Assembly: GCF_021650975.2 (NCBI RefSeq)
Contig: NZ_CP091285.1
Span: 1,550,001 to 1,614,000, forward strand
Reading direction: 5' to 3'
Origin: Flavobacterium jumunjinense
GTDB lineage: Bacteria; Bacteroidota; Bacteroidia; Flavobacteriales; Flavobacteriaceae
DNA length: 64,000 bases
The translations under genes and the position numbers were made by a program. A model generated the notes under the pieces. That model saw only the letters and a program-made list of their open reading frames with translations. It was not told the DNA's origin and searched no databases. Shown piece after piece: positions 36,419 through 46,236 of the stretch. Numbering within the stretch: the stretch's first letter is position 1; each line of letters begins with the position of its first letter.

Positions 36419-38631
36419 TGAAAAAAACGTTCTTGTTATTAAGCCTATTTCTATTTTTCCAAATCAGCTTAGCACAAGAGGATTCAGTTCAAAAAACACG
36501 ACCAAAAGTAGGACTCGTTCTTAGTGGAGGTGGTGCGAAAGGATTAGCTCATATTGGAGTTCTAAAAGTAATCGATTCTATGGGGATAAAGATAGATTAT
36601 ATTGGTGGAACAAGTATGGGGGCAATTATTGGAGGTTTGTACGCTTCTGGATATTCAGCAAAAGAATTGGATTCGATTTTTACTACATTAGATGTTGATG
36701 CTTTATTACAAGATTTTACACCAAGAGATTCTAAAAGTTTTTATGAAAAACGAAATGACGAAATGTATGCTCTTACCTTGCCTTTTGATAAATTTAAAGT
36801 AGGATTGCCTTCAGGGCTTTCAAAAGGACTTTATAATTTCAATTTGCTTTCAAGACTTACAATGTCTGTTAATAATATTCATGATTTTAATGATTTGCCG
36901 ATCCCTTTTTTCTGTATAGCAACAAATATTGAGAATGGAAAAGAAGTGGTTTTAGATAAGGGAATACTACCACAAGCTATGATTGCCAGTGGAGCGATAC
37001 CTACATTGTATAATCCAATTGAAATAAATGGAAAAGTATTAGTAGACGGAGGTGTAGTAAATAATTACCCTGTCGAGCTAGTGCGAAAAATGGGTGCAGA
37101 TATTGTTATAGGTGTGGATGTTCAGGATGGTCTAAAAAACAGAGAACAGTTACAAGAAGCTACAGATCTTTTAGTGCAGGTATCTAACTTTTCTATGATT
37201 GAAAAAATGGAAGCTAAAAGAAAAGTAACAGATATTTATATAAAACCTGACATTAGAGGATATAATGTTGTTTCTTTTGAAAAAGGAAAAGAAATAATTC
37301 CTAAAGGTGTAAGTGCAGCTTTAAAATTCTCAGCAGAATTAAAAGAGTTGGTTGTGCAAAAAAGTGCAAATAATAAAAAAGACAATCCGCGAGAGGTTTT
37401 AAATATAAAGGAGATTAATGTCAACGATTTAGAGAATTATACGAGAGCATATGTTTTAGGAAAGTTAAAATTTAAACCAGAATCTAAAATAAGTTTCGAA
37501 ACTTTAGAAAAAGGAATAAATAATCTGAATGCAACTCAAAACTTTAGTTCTATTGTCTATTCTTTTCAAAAAAATGGAGATGGAGAAGATGTTATTTTTA
37601 ATTTGAAAGAGAAAAGGAGTAACATGTTCTTAAAGTTTGGATTGCATTATGATGACTTATTTAAAAGTGGTGTGTTAATTAACTTTACAAAGAAAAAGTT
37701 ATTAAAAAGGAATGATGTTCTTTCTTTAGATGTTGTCTTAGGTGATAATTTCAGATATAACATAGATTATTATATCGATAATGGATTCTACTGGAGCTTT
37801 GGAATAAAATCTAAATATTCCTATTTTAGTAAAAATGTACCGAATGATTTTAATAACGGATTTACACTTTCTTCACTTGGAATTAATTCATTAAACGTTA
37901 ATTATTCAGATTTAAGTAATCAAGTATATTTGCAGACTATTTTTGCTCAAAAATTCTCAATTGGAACAGGAGTAGAGTTAAAACATTTAAAAATTGACTC
38001 TCCAACGCTTCAAAATATACGTCCTATTTTTGATAATAGTGATTATTTTTCGATATATGGATACATGAAATTTGATTCTTTTAATCAGAAATACTTCCCT
38101 AAAAAAGGATGGTATTTTAACGGAGAAGTAAAAACATACTTATACTCATCAGATTATAATAATGAGTTCGATGAGTTTACTATGGCAAAAGCAGATATGG
38201 GAATAGCATATACTTTTTTGAATAAAATTACTTTTAAACTACTTGCAGAAGGTGGTTTTTCTATTGGAGAAAACAGGGCGAATTATTTAGACTTTGCACT
38301 TGGAGGATATGGTTTTGCACCTATTAATAATTTAAGACCGTTTTATGGGTATGACTTTGTGGGGCTTATAGGAGATAGTTATGTAAAAGGGACATTCGAA
38401 TTAGATTATGAGTTTTATAAGAAACATCACGTTAATTTTAATGGAAATTATGCAAATATTGGATATGCAATATTTGAAAGCTTAGAAGGTTGGTTCTCAA
38501 AACCAAATTATAGTGGTTATGCTTTTGGGTATGGATATGATTCGTTAATTGGACCTTTAGAAATAAAGCATTCTTGGTCTCCAGAAACTGGCGATCATCA
38601 TACTTGGTTTACAGTTGGTTTTTGGTTTTAA
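36418..38631 (+). CDS. Patatin-like phospholipase with POTRA and Omp85 barrel
   Basis: A 737-residue protein. Signal peptide at 1-19 (ISLAQ). The patatin domain is at about 30-320, with oxyanion loop GGGAKG (37-42), nucleophile Ser66 in GGTSMG, and catalytic Asp in VDGGVVNNYP. A POTRA-like segment follows at about 335-405 (INVNDLENYTRAYVLGKLKF), and a 16-strand-type beta-barrel completes the protein, ending in an aromatic residue (HTWFTVGFWF). The layout matches PlpD-type (type Vd) secretion proteins and the Bacteroidota homologues in which the patatin stays linked. Probably acts on glycerophospholipids at the outer membrane. Coupled to uvrC by a one-base overlap. Confidence 0.92.
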   Translation: MKKTFLLLSLFLFFQISLAQEDSVQKTRPKVGLVLSGGGAKGLAHIGVLKVIDSMGIKIDYIGGTSMGAIIGGLYASGYSAKELDSIFTTLDVDALLQDFTPRDSKSFYEKRNDEMYALTLPFDKFKVGLPSGLSKGLYNFNLLSRLTMSVNNIHDFNDLPIPFFCIATNIENGKEVVLDKGILPQAMIASGAIPTLYNPIEINGKVLVDGGVVNNYPVELVRKMGADIVIGVDVQDGLKNREQLQEATDLLVQVSNFSMIEKMEAKRKVTDIYIKPDIRGYNVVSFEKGKEIIPKGVSAALKFSAELKELVVQKSANNKKDNPREVLNIKEINVNDLENYTRAYVLGKLKFKPESKISFETLEKGINNLNATQNFSSIVYSFQKNGDGEDVIFNLKEKRSNMFLKFGLHYDDLFKSGVLINFTKKKLLKRNDVLSLDVVLGDNFRYNIDYYIDNGFYWSFGIKSKYSYFSKNVPNDFNNGFTLSSLGINSLNVNYSDLSNQVYLQTIFAQKFSIGTGVELKHLKIDSPTLQNIRPIFDNSDYFSIYGYMKFDSFNQKYFPKKGWYFNGEVKTYLYSSDYNNEFDEFTMAKADMGIAYTFLNKITFKLLAEGGFSIGENRANYLDFALGGYGFAPINNLRPFYGYDFVGLIGDSYVKGTFELDYEFYKKHHVNFNGNYANIGYAIFESLEGWFSKPNYSGYAFGYGYDSLIGPLEIKHSWSPETGDHHTWFTVGFWF

Positions 38632-38813
38632 AAATTGAAAAATATTTACGATATTTGTATAATTATGAAATTACATTGGTCAGAATTGTTATCGCACCTC
38701 AAATTCCTTATCAAGAGAAATCCTGAATGAGTAGCATAATTGTGCAAATTAGTCAATGCAGATGTTTATAACCTTTGCATTTGTTTATTGTTAAATTTTT
38801 AAAATTAAAAATT

Positions 38814-39971
38814 ATGCCATTTTATCATAAATTAGGAGAAATTCCACCGAAACGTCATACACAATTCCGAAAACCAAACGGCGATTTATATTACGAGCAG
38901 TTATTTGGAACAGTTGGTTTTGACGGAATGTCTACAAATTCATACCACGAACATAGACCAACACAGGTTAAAGAAATTAAAGCTCAATATAGTATTAAGC
39001 CAAAAATAGCAAAAGAAAACAACATTCAGTCCTATCGATTGAGAGGTTTTCAAGTTGCACCTCAAGATGATTATTTAGAGAGTCGAAAAATTGTTTTAAC
39101 CAATTCAGATTGTCATATTGCTTTAGCAGCACCAAAAAAATCAACTACTGAATATTTTTATAAAAATACAGATTCAGATGAAATGATTTTCATTCATCGT
39201 GGAACGGGTAAGTTAAGAACCATATACGGAAATCTTGATTTTAAGTATGGAGATTATTTAATTATTCCGCGAGGAATTATTTATAAAATAGATTTTGATA
39301 CGGAAGACAACCGTTTGTTTATAGTTGAATCTCATTCGCCAATCTATACTCCAAAACAATATCGAAACTGGTTTGGTCAATTGTTAGAACATTCTCCATA
39401 TTGTGAAAGAGATATTCGACGTCCTTATGAATTAGAGACGAATAACGAAAAAGGAGAATTTCTTATAAAAGTTAAAAAGAAAGATGAAATTTTTGATATG
39501 ATATATGCGACACATCCATTTGATGTTGTTGGATATGACGGTTTCAATTATCCTTATGCGTTGTCAATTCATGATTTTGAACCTATAACAGGAAGAATTC
39601 ATTTGCCACCACCAATTCATCAAACTTTTGAAACAAATGCCTTTGTAATTTGTTCTTTTGTGCCAAGACTATATGATTATCACCCATTATCGATACCTGC
39701 ACCGTATAATCATAGTAATATAGATGCCGATGAGGTATTGTATTATGTAGATGGGGATTTTATGAGCCGTAATGACATCGAAGCAGGTCATATATCTTTG
39801 CATCCTGCTGGAATTGCTCACGGACCACATCCTGGAGCAGCAGAACGAAGCATTGGTAAAACAGAAACACAAGAATTAGCAGTTATGGTCGATACTTTTA
39901 AACCATTAATGGTTACAGAAGAAGCTATGAAAATAGCAGATGAGAAGTATTATCAATCTTGGTTAGATTAA
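38814..39971 (+). CDS. hmgA: Homogentisate 1,2-dioxygenase
   Basis: About 385 residues from MPFYHKLGEIPPKRHTQFRK; an ATG 13 codons upstream is less likely because HGD proteins begin at this motif. It opens the ring of homogentisate to maleylacetoacetate with Fe(II) in the cytosol. The cupin core has IFIHRGTGKLRTIYGNLDFKYGDYLIIPRG. Metal-region residues are in IHLPPPIHQTFE, GDFMSRNDIEAGHISLHPAG and AHGPHPG. It is shorter than the eukaryotic enzyme (about 445), as usual for this bacterial branch. Followed after 50 bases by hppD, which makes its substrate, so the two form a tyrosine catabolism operon. Confidence 0.93.
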   Translation: MPFYHKLGEIPPKRHTQFRKPNGDLYYEQLFGTVGFDGMSTNSYHEHRPTQVKEIKAQYSIKPKIAKENNIQSYRLRGFQVAPQDDYLESRKIVLTNSDCHIALAAPKKSTTEYFYKNTDSDEMIFIHRGTGKLRTIYGNLDFKYGDYLIIPRGIIYKIDFDTEDNRLFIVESHSPIYTPKQYRNWFGQLLEHSPYCERDIRRPYELETNNEKGEFLIKVKKKDEIFDMIYATHPFDVVGYDGFNYPYALSIHDFEPITGRIHLPPPIHQTFETNAFVICSFVPRLYDYHPLSIPAPYNHSNIDADEVLYYVDGDFMSRNDIEAGHISLHPAGIAHGPHPGAAERSIGKTETQELAVMVDTFKPLMVTEEAMKIADEKYYQSWLD

Positions 39972-39991
39972 TTTAATAAACACAACACTAA

Positions 39992-40006
39992 GAACACTTA
40001 TTGTTC
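39992..40006. promoter_or_regulatory. Short dyad between hmgA and hppD
   Basis: GAACA-CTTAT-TGTTC, a 5-bp-arm palindrome 16 bases before the hppD start. It might be an operator or an mRNA processing hairpin; it is too short to be sure. Confidence 0.3.
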
Positions 40007-40021
40007 ACAAAATATATTATT

Positions 40022-41182
40022 ATGAGTAAAGAAGTAAAATCAGTAAACTACGGTTTAGAGAAAATATTCGAAGGAGCGCAAGATTTCCTTCCCCTTTTAG
40101 GAACAGATTATGTAGAATTTTATGTAGGTAACGCAAAACAAGCTGCTCATTTCTACAAAACAGCATTCGGATTTCAATCATTAGCCTATAGAGGATTGGA
40201 AACAGGTTCTAGAGATTCTGTAAGCTATGTGTTAGTTCAAGATAAAATACGCTTAGTGTTAACAACTCCTTTAAATAGCTCATCTCCAATTAATGATCAT
40301 ATTGTTAAGCATGGTGATGGTGTTAAAGTAGTTGCACTGTGGGTAGAAGACGCTAGAAGTGCCTATGAAGAAACTACAAAGCGTGGTGCAAAATCATTCA
40401 TGGAGCCTGTAGTTGAAAAAGATGAGCATGGAGAAGTAATTAGAGCAGGTATTTATACCTATGGTGAAACAGTTCATATGTTTGTTGAACGTAAAAACTA
40501 TAGTGGTACATTTATGCCAGGGTTTAAAGAATGGAAATCAGATTATAACCCTACAAGTGTTGGCTTGAAATATATTGACCACATGGTTGGTAATGTGGGT
40601 TGGGGAGAAATGAATACTTGGGTAAAATGGTATGAAGATGTTATGGGGTTTGAGAACTTCCTTTCGTTTGATGATAAACAAATCCATACGGAATATTCAG
40701 CTTTAATGAGTAAAGTAATGAGTAATGGTAATGGAAGAGTTAAGTTTCCAATTAATGAACCTGCAAAAGGAAATAAACGTTCTCAAATTGAAGAATATTT
40801 AGATTTCTATGAAGGTCCAGGTGTTCAGCATATTGCTGTGGCAACAGATGATATTATAAAAACGGTTAGTGAATTGAAGGCTAGAGGTATTGAGTTTTTG
40901 CCACCACCACCACAAGCATATTACGATGGTATTCCAGAAAGATTAGGAGTGCACCGTGACATGATGAAAGAAGACATCAGCGAATTGCAAAAATTATCAA
41001 TTATGGTAGATGCAGATGAAGAAGGATATTTGCTACAGATTTTCACTAAGCCTGTTGAAGATAGACCAACCTTGTTTTTTGAAATAATTCAAAGAATGGG
41101 AGCTAGAGGTTTTGGTGCAGGTAACTTTAAAGCACTTTTTGAGTCAATTGAAAGAGAACAAGCATTGCGAGGTACATTATAA
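40022..41182 (+). CDS. hppD: 4-hydroxyphenylpyruvate dioxygenase
   Basis: About 386 residues from MSKEVKSVNYGLEKIFE. It converts 4-hydroxyphenylpyruvate to homogentisate with Fe(II) and O2. Two VOC domains: about 25-155 (TDYVEFYVGNAKQAAHFYKTAFGFQSLAY) and 175-360 (GLKYIDHMVGNVGWGEMNTWVKWYEDVMGF). Fe ligands are His in YIDHMVGN, His in GVQHIAVATDD and Glu in FFEIIQRMGARGFGAGNFKALFE, where the C-terminal GAGNFKALFESIE is the family signature. Acts just before hmgA in the same operon. Later genes of the pathway (maleylacetoacetate isomerase, fumarylacetoacetase) are not next to it. Confidence 0.96.
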   Translation: MSKEVKSVNYGLEKIFEGAQDFLPLLGTDYVEFYVGNAKQAAHFYKTAFGFQSLAYRGLETGSRDSVSYVLVQDKIRLVLTTPLNSSSPINDHIVKHGDGVKVVALWVEDARSAYEETTKRGAKSFMEPVVEKDEHGEVIRAGIYTYGETVHMFVERKNYSGTFMPGFKEWKSDYNPTSVGLKYIDHMVGNVGWGEMNTWVKWYEDVMGFENFLSFDDKQIHTEYSALMSKVMSNGNGRVKFPINEPAKGNKRSQIEEYLDFYEGPGVQHIAVATDDIIKTVSELKARGIEFLPPPPQAYYDGIPERLGVHRDMMKEDISELQKLSIMVDADEEGYLLQIFTKPVEDRPTLFFEIIQRMGARGFGAGNFKALFESIEREQALRGTL

Positions 41183-41302
41183 AAAAGCAATATTTTTTTA
41201 TATTATTAAAAAATAATCAATTTCGTTAAAGATATTTCTGTTAAAATGGTTAAAGTTGTTGTTTTGGTGAGAAATATTTAAAAAACTATATACATTTGCA
41301 CT

Positions 41303-41417
41303 CGCAAAAAAGAGGTAGTTAGAGCCTTTTTAATTTGTTAGTAAATTTTCATAATTTATAGTTTTTGGTTGGTTAATAGCATAAAAACTCAGTCATAATT
41401 TTGACTGGGTTTTTTTG
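41303..41417 (+). ncRNA. Distant member of the small RNA family, copy G
   Basis: Promoter TACATTTG at 41291-41298 with CACTCGC after it. The predicted transcript contains GGTTAATAGCATAAAAA at about 41371 and ends in a terminator AACTCAGTCA...TGACTGGGTT plus T7 (41386-41417). It shares the GGTTAATAGCA motif with copies A-F, but the motif lies about 70 bases into the transcript and the upstream element is not well conserved. It could alternatively be a leader-type terminator of the region between hppD and the DUF3108 gene. Confidence 0.45.
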
Positions 41418-41470
41418 TTTCTTATTTTTGGAACAGAAATTGCATTTACATTCTAAAAAAACTTTAGATT

Positions 41471-42238
41471 ATGAAAAAACTTATTTTACTTTTAGTCGTT
41501 TTTGTTACTACAAATTCATTCGTAGAGAAGGAAAGATCTTTTGGAACAGGAGAGTTTATAAAGCTCAGAATACATTACGGATTGGTAAATGCTGGATTCG
41601 CTTCATTAGAAGTTAAGGAATCAACTCGTAATAATAGAAAAGTACATCATGTTGAAGGAAAAGGCTGGACAGTTGGTATGGCTAAATTTTTCTTTGAAGT
41701 TAAAGATGATTATCAAAGTTTTTTTGATAAAGAAACAGGTAGGCCTTATCAGTTTTTAAGAAAAATTGATGAAGGAGGTTATACCAAATATCAAGAAGGT
41801 TTTTTTAATCAAAATAATAGTACTGTTAGAGTTAAAGATTATAAAAACAATACAGAAAATACATTTTCAGTACCAGAAAATGTGCAAGACATTGTTTCTG
41901 CTTTTTATTATTTAAGAAATCATCCAGAAGTAGATAATTTAAAAAATGGAGAATCTATCGCAATAGATATGTTTTTTGATGATGAAACTACAAAGTTTAA
42001 GTTAAAATATCTTGGTGAAGAAAATATAAAAACTAAATTTGGGAAAATTTCTTGTAAAATCTTCCGTCCTTATGTTCAAGCAGGTAGAGTTTTTAAAGAA
42101 GAGGAGAGTTTAACAGTTTGGATTTCAAATGACGACAATAAAATACCTGTTCGTGTAAAAGCGAGTTTAGCTGTAGGTTCGTTAAAAGCAGATTTAGATA
42201 GTTATAGTAATTTAAAACACGCGATTAATTTCAAATAA
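41471..42238 (+). CDS. DUF3108 family exported protein
   Basis: A 255-residue protein. Signal peptide at about 1-18 (LLLVVFVTTNSFVE). The mature part, KLRIHYGLVNAGFASLEVKE with WTVGMAKFFFEVKDDYQSFFD and PRYQFLRKIDEGGYTKYQEGFF-like sequence, matches DUF3108, a beta-rich periplasmic family of unknown function. It ends SVSAFYYLR...VWISNDDNKIPVRVKASLAVGSLKADL, also typical. The stop overlaps the start of the tryptophan dioxygenase gene (TAATG), so the two are translationally coupled. Confidence 0.82.
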   Translation: MKKLILLLVVFVTTNSFVEKERSFGTGEFIKLRIHYGLVNAGFASLEVKESTRNNRKVHHVEGKGWTVGMAKFFFEVKDDYQSFFDKETGRPYQFLRKIDEGGYTKYQEGFFNQNNSTVRVKDYKNNTENTFSVPENVQDIVSAFYYLRNHPEVDNLKNGESIAIDMFFDDETTKFKLKYLGEENIKTKFGKISCKIFRPYVQAGRVFKEEESLTVWISNDDNKIPVRVKASLAVGSLKADLDSYSNLKHAINFK

Positions 42239-43170
42239 TGGAAATAACACCCGAAAGAATTCATCAATTAGAACAAATTGAAAAAAAATACAATGCAATA
42301 AACCAAAGCACAGATACTCATCTTGAGGGTTTGTTGTGGTCGAAACCCATAACTTATTGGGACTATATTCAGACTGATGCTTTGTTGAACTTACAGATTC
42401 AAAGAACAACATTGCCAGACGAAATGGTTTTTATAATGTATCATCAAGTTAACGAGTTATTGTTTAAAATGATTCTTTGGGAAATTGATCAATTAGCGCA
42501 TACGGAAAAACCAACAACTAACTTCTTTGAAGAAAGATTAGGAAGAATAAGTAGATATTTCGATATGTTAACGACTTCGTTTACAATAATGACAGACGGA
42601 ATGGAACCAGAGCAGTATCTGAAATTTAGAAACACATTAACACCTGCAAGTGGATTTCAAAGTGCTCAATATAGATTAATTGAATTTGCATCAACAGACT
42701 TAATAAATCTTATTGACTATCGCTTTAGAGCTACCATTGATAGAAATACTCCCTATGAACATGCATTTGAACACTTGTATTGGCAAGCCGCAGGAAAAGA
42801 TTATAAAACAGGAGAAAAATCATACTTGTTGAAGCAATTTGAAAATAAGTATAAAAAGGAATTCTTAGATTTCATGGAAGAGTATAATACCATAAATTTA
42901 TGGAGAAAATACAAACAACTTCCAGAGGAATCTCAAAAAAGTGAAAGCCTTATTAATGCAATGAGACACCTTGATAAAACTATAAATATTACATGGGTGA
43001 TGGGGCATTTTAATGCAGCTAAAAAGTATATTGAAAGTGTCCCAGGTAATCATGAAGCAACTGGAGGGAGTGACTGGAAAAAATATATGCTTCCAAAATA
43101 TCAAAAGAGAATATTCTTTCCAGAATTATGGTCTAAAGAAGAATTAGAAAACTGGGGAGAAGAATTATAA
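42238..43170 (+). CDS. Tryptophan 2,3-dioxygenase family protein
   Basis: A 310-residue all-helical heme dioxygenase opening the indole ring to N-formylkynurenine. Motifs: YWDYIQTDALLNLQ, FIMYHQVNELLFKMILWEI (active-site His and substrate-side residues), TPASGFQSAQYRLIEF, and the proximal heme His in ITWVMGHFNAAKKYI near residue 255. Length is slightly above the bacterial enzyme (about 280). Other kynurenine genes are not adjacent. With hmgA/hppD 2-4 kb upstream it makes this a locus for aromatic amino acid degradation. Cytosolic. Confidence 0.9.
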   Translation: MEITPERIHQLEQIEKKYNAINQSTDTHLEGLLWSKPITYWDYIQTDALLNLQIQRTTLPDEMVFIMYHQVNELLFKMILWEIDQLAHTEKPTTNFFEERLGRISRYFDMLTTSFTIMTDGMEPEQYLKFRNTLTPASGFQSAQYRLIEFASTDLINLIDYRFRATIDRNTPYEHAFEHLYWQAAGKDYKTGEKSYLLKQFENKYKKEFLDFMEEYNTINLWRKYKQLPEESQKSESLINAMRHLDKTINITWVMGHFNAAKKYIESVPGNHEATGGSDWKKYMLPKYQKRIFFPELWSKEELENWGEEL

Positions 43171-43191
43171 AATTATTTAAATACTGCTACA

Positions 43192-44433
43192 TTGAAATAC
43201 CTACCACTACTATTTTTATCATTGTTTTTATTCATTTCTTGTAATGATGTAAAAGAAAAAGAAGTTAAGAAACCAAAAGTTAAAGTTAATACAGAGCCTA
43301 TTGTTAAAGAATATGGATTTGTTTTTAATGATTATAAAGTGATAAGAGACACCATCAAATCAGGTGATAATTTAAGTTTAATATTTGGTAAATTTGATTT
43401 GCCAGATAGTTTAAGAACCTTTGATGCTGTTGAAAAAGTAAAAGATTCATTCAACCCTAGAATGATAAAAATAGGAAAGCCGTATTTGTTATTTTTAGAT
43501 AAGAAGAAACCTAATGAGCTAAATGCTCTTGTTTATGTAAAAAACAAGATTGAATATGCTGTAATCGATTTTAGAGACTCAGTACAAGTTAATAATAAAA
43601 AGAAACCAACGTCTTTAAAAAGAAGAACAATTGCTGCGGAAATTGAAGGTTCGTTGTCTGAAACGCTTTCTAAACAAGGCGTAAGCCAAGCTTTTGCTAC
43701 AAAGTTGGCTAAAGTCTATGAGTATTCCATAGATTTCTTTAAAATACAGAAAGGTGATAAATTCTCTGTCACAATAAATGAAAGATATATTGAAGATTCA
43801 ATTTATGTTGGAATTGAAAGTGTAGAATCTACCTATTTTCAACATAGAGGAAATGATTATTATGCATTTCCATATAAGTTAAAACCAGAGCAAGCTTATC
43901 CAGATTACTACGATGAAAAAGGAAATGGACTTAAGAGTATGTTTTTAAAATCCCCTTTGGATTATTTTAGAATATCTTCTCGTTTCTCTGGTAGACGTTT
44001 TCATCCTGTTCAGAAAAGATGGAAAGCACACAATGGAACAGATTATGCGGCGGCACATGGAACGCCTATAAAAGCGACAGCTACAGGTGTGGTAGAAAGA
44101 GCAGGTTATACCTCTGGAAACGGTAACTATGTTAAGATTAGACATAATGGTACCTATTCAACGCAATACCTACACATGTCAAAAATATTAGTTAAAAACG
44201 GACAGCACGTTTCTCAAGGGCAAGTTATAGGGAAGGTGGGAAGTACTGGTTTAGCAACAGGACCACATGTTTGTTATAGGTTCTGGAAGAATGGTGTGCA
44301 AGTTGATCCATTTCGTCAGCAGTTACCTAATGCAGAACCCATGAATGACAAGGATAAAACAATATATTTAAAACATATTGAGCCACTTCGAAAAGAACTT
44401 GATAGTGTAATAAAAGTAAAATTTAAGAAATAA
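43192..44433 (+). CDS. M23-family peptidase lipoprotein
   Basis: 413 residues. The start is a TTG at 43192; no ATG is available upstream, and the signal [18 protein letters not shown] with lipobox Cys follows at once. The middle has [17 protein letters not shown], a LysM/OapA-like segment, and [18 protein letters not shown]. The catalytic LytM domain is at about 265-375: [25 protein letters not shown] (HxxxD) and [22 protein letters not shown] with GPHVCYRFW (HxH region YLHMS plus PHVCY). All zinc ligands appear present, so it should be an active DD-endopeptidase cutting peptidoglycan crosslinks. Overlaps pgi by one base. Confidence 0.9.
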   Translation: MKYLPLLFLSLFLFISCNDVKEKEVKKPKVKVNTEPIVKEYGFVFNDYKVIRDTIKSGDNLSLIFGKFDLPDSLRTFDAVEKVKDSFNPRMIKIGKPYLLFLDKKKPNELNALVYVKNKIEYAVIDFRDSVQVNNKKKPTSLKRRTIAAEIEGSLSETLSKQGVSQAFATKLAKVYEYSIDFFKIQKGDKFSVTINERYIEDSIYVGIESVESTYFQHRGNDYYAFPYKLKPEQAYPDYYDEKGNGLKSMFLKSPLDYFRISSRFSGRRFHPVQKRWKAHNGTDYAAAHGTPIKATATGVVERAGYTSGNGNYVKIRHNGTYSTQYLHMSKILVKNGQHVSQGQVIGKVGSTGLATGPHVCYRFWKNGVQVDPFRQQLPNAEPMNDKDKTIYLKHIEPLRKELDSVIKVKFKK

Positions 44434-46070
44434 TGGCATTAGCAATAAATAATCCTACTAATTCAGTAGCTTGGAAAAAGTTAGAAGCGCATTTTGAAGA
44501 AATTAAGAACCTTTCAATGAAAGAAATGTTCTCTTCGGATAGTGCAAGAGCTGAAAAGTTTCATATTGAATGGAATGATTTTATTGTAGATTATTCTAAA
44601 AATAAGATCACACAAGAAACGATTGATTTATTGCTAGAACTGGCTAATGAAATAGGATTAAAAAAAGCAATCGAAGGCTATTTTTCTGGAGAAATAATAA
44701 ATCAGACAGAAAACAGAGCTGTATTGCATACTGCTTTAAGAGCAACGGAAAATGAGAAGGTGTATGTAGAAGGGAAAAATATAGTTCCAGAGATTTTTGA
44801 AGTAAAGAAAAGTATTGAGGTTTTTACAAATGAAATAGTTGAAGGAAAACGAAAAGGTTTTACGGGTAAATCGTTTACAGATGTAGTGAATATTGGAATT
44901 GGAGGTTCAGATCTTGGTCCGGCAATGATTGTTGAAGGATTGCAGTATTATAAAAATCATTTAAATGTTCATTTTGTATCCAATGTAGATGGAGATCATG
45001 TAAATGAAGTATTAAAGAAAATAAATCCAGAAACGACACTCTTTGTAATTGTGTCAAAAACCTTTACAACACAGGAAACACTGTCTAATGCAGAAACTAT
45101 AAGAGAATGGTTTTTGCAAGAAGCTAAGCTAGAAGATGTGGCTAAACATTTTGTTGCTGTTTCGACAAATATAAAAAATGTTACTGAATTTGGTATCGCC
45201 AAGGAAAATATTTTCCCGATGTGGGATTGGGTTGGTGGACGTTTTTCATTGTGGAGTGCTGTGGGGCTAAGTATAAGTTTGTCAGTTGGCTATGATAATT
45301 TCAATAAATTACTAAAAGGGGCAAATAAAATGGATAATCATTTTAAAGAAGCTCCATTTGAAGATAATATTCCAGTTATCTTAGCAATGCTAAGTATATG
45401 GTATAATAACTTTTTTAATGCAGAAACAGAAGCTATAATTCCATATACGCAATATTTACAAAAATTAGCACCTTATTTGCAGCAAGGTATAATGGAGAGT
45501 AATGGAAAAAGTGTTGGTAGAGATGGAAAACTAGTTAACTATCAAACAGGAACTATAATTTGGGGAGAGCCAGGGACAAATTCACAACATGCTTTTTTTC
45601 AACTAATACACCAAGGGACTAAGTTAATTCCAACCGATTTTATTGGGTTCAAGAAATCGTTACATGGAAATAAGGGACATCATGACAAATTAATGTCCAA
45701 TTTTTTTGCGCAAACAGAAGCCTTGTTAATGGGTAAAAATGAAAATAAAGTAAGAGAAGAATTAAATGAAGCGGGTATGTCTTCTGAGCGAGCAGATTAC
45801 CTATTGCCTTTTAAGGTTTTTCAAGGTGATAAACCAACAAATACTTTATTGATTGATAAGCTTTCTCCTGAAAGTTTAGGAGCGTTAGTGGCATTATATG
45901 AACACAAAATATTTGTTCAGGGAATTGTATGGAATATTTTTAGTTACGACCAATGGGGGGTAGAATTAGGTAAGCAATTAGCGAATTCTATTCTAACCGA
46001 GTTGAATGACAAAAAAATTAACACTCATGATAGCTCAACAAATTTCTTATTACGTAAATATATTTCTTAA
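44433..46070 (+). CDS. pgi: Glucose-6-phosphate isomerase
   Basis: A 545-residue cytosolic enzyme interconverting glucose-6-P and fructose-6-P. PROSITE-type regions are present: [65 protein letters not shown] and [21 protein letters not shown]. The catalytic Glu lies in [16 protein letters not shown]. Length is standard. Coupled by a one-base overlap to the peptidase gene, so its expression follows the envelope gene before it. Confidence 0.97.
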   Translation: MALAINNPTNSVAWKKLEAHFEEIKNLSMKEMFSSDSARAEKFHIEWNDFIVDYSKNKITQETIDLLLELANEIGLKKAIEGYFSGEIINQTENRAVLHTALRATENEKVYVEGKNIVPEIFEVKKSIEVFTNEIVEGKRKGFTGKSFTDVVNIGIGGSDLGPAMIVEGLQYYKNHLNVHFVSNVDGDHVNEVLKKINPETTLFVIVSKTFTTQETLSNAETIREWFLQEAKLEDVAKHFVAVSTNIKNVTEFGIAKENIFPMWDWVGGRFSLWSAVGLSISLSVGYDNFNKLLKGANKMDNHFKEAPFEDNIPVILAMLSIWYNNFFNAETEAIIPYTQYLQKLAPYLQQGIMESNGKSVGRDGKLVNYQTGTIIWGEPGTNSQHAFFQLIHQGTKLIPTDFIGFKKSLHGNKGHHDKLMSNFFAQTEALLMGKNENKVREELNEAGMSSERADYLLPFKVFQGDKPTNTLLIDKLSPESLGALVALYEHKIFVQGIVWNIFSYDQWGVELGKQLANSILTELNDKKINTHDSSTNFLLRKYIS

Positions 46071-46236
46071 ATTATATAGATAATAAGGAACTTATATGCC
46101 AATTTGTTATATATTGCTAATAAATGTATAACAAAGTTCGTAAATAAGTAAATGTTAAGGATATCGTAAAATTTAACATTAAGTTAACATTGAAAAGAGT
46201 CTTAAGTGTGAAATTTGCAAAAAAATCACATAACAG

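Noticed and set aside
41401..41616. 71-residue frame overlapping the DUF3108 start
   Set aside because: Out of frame with the signal peptide of the real gene and lying over a terminator.
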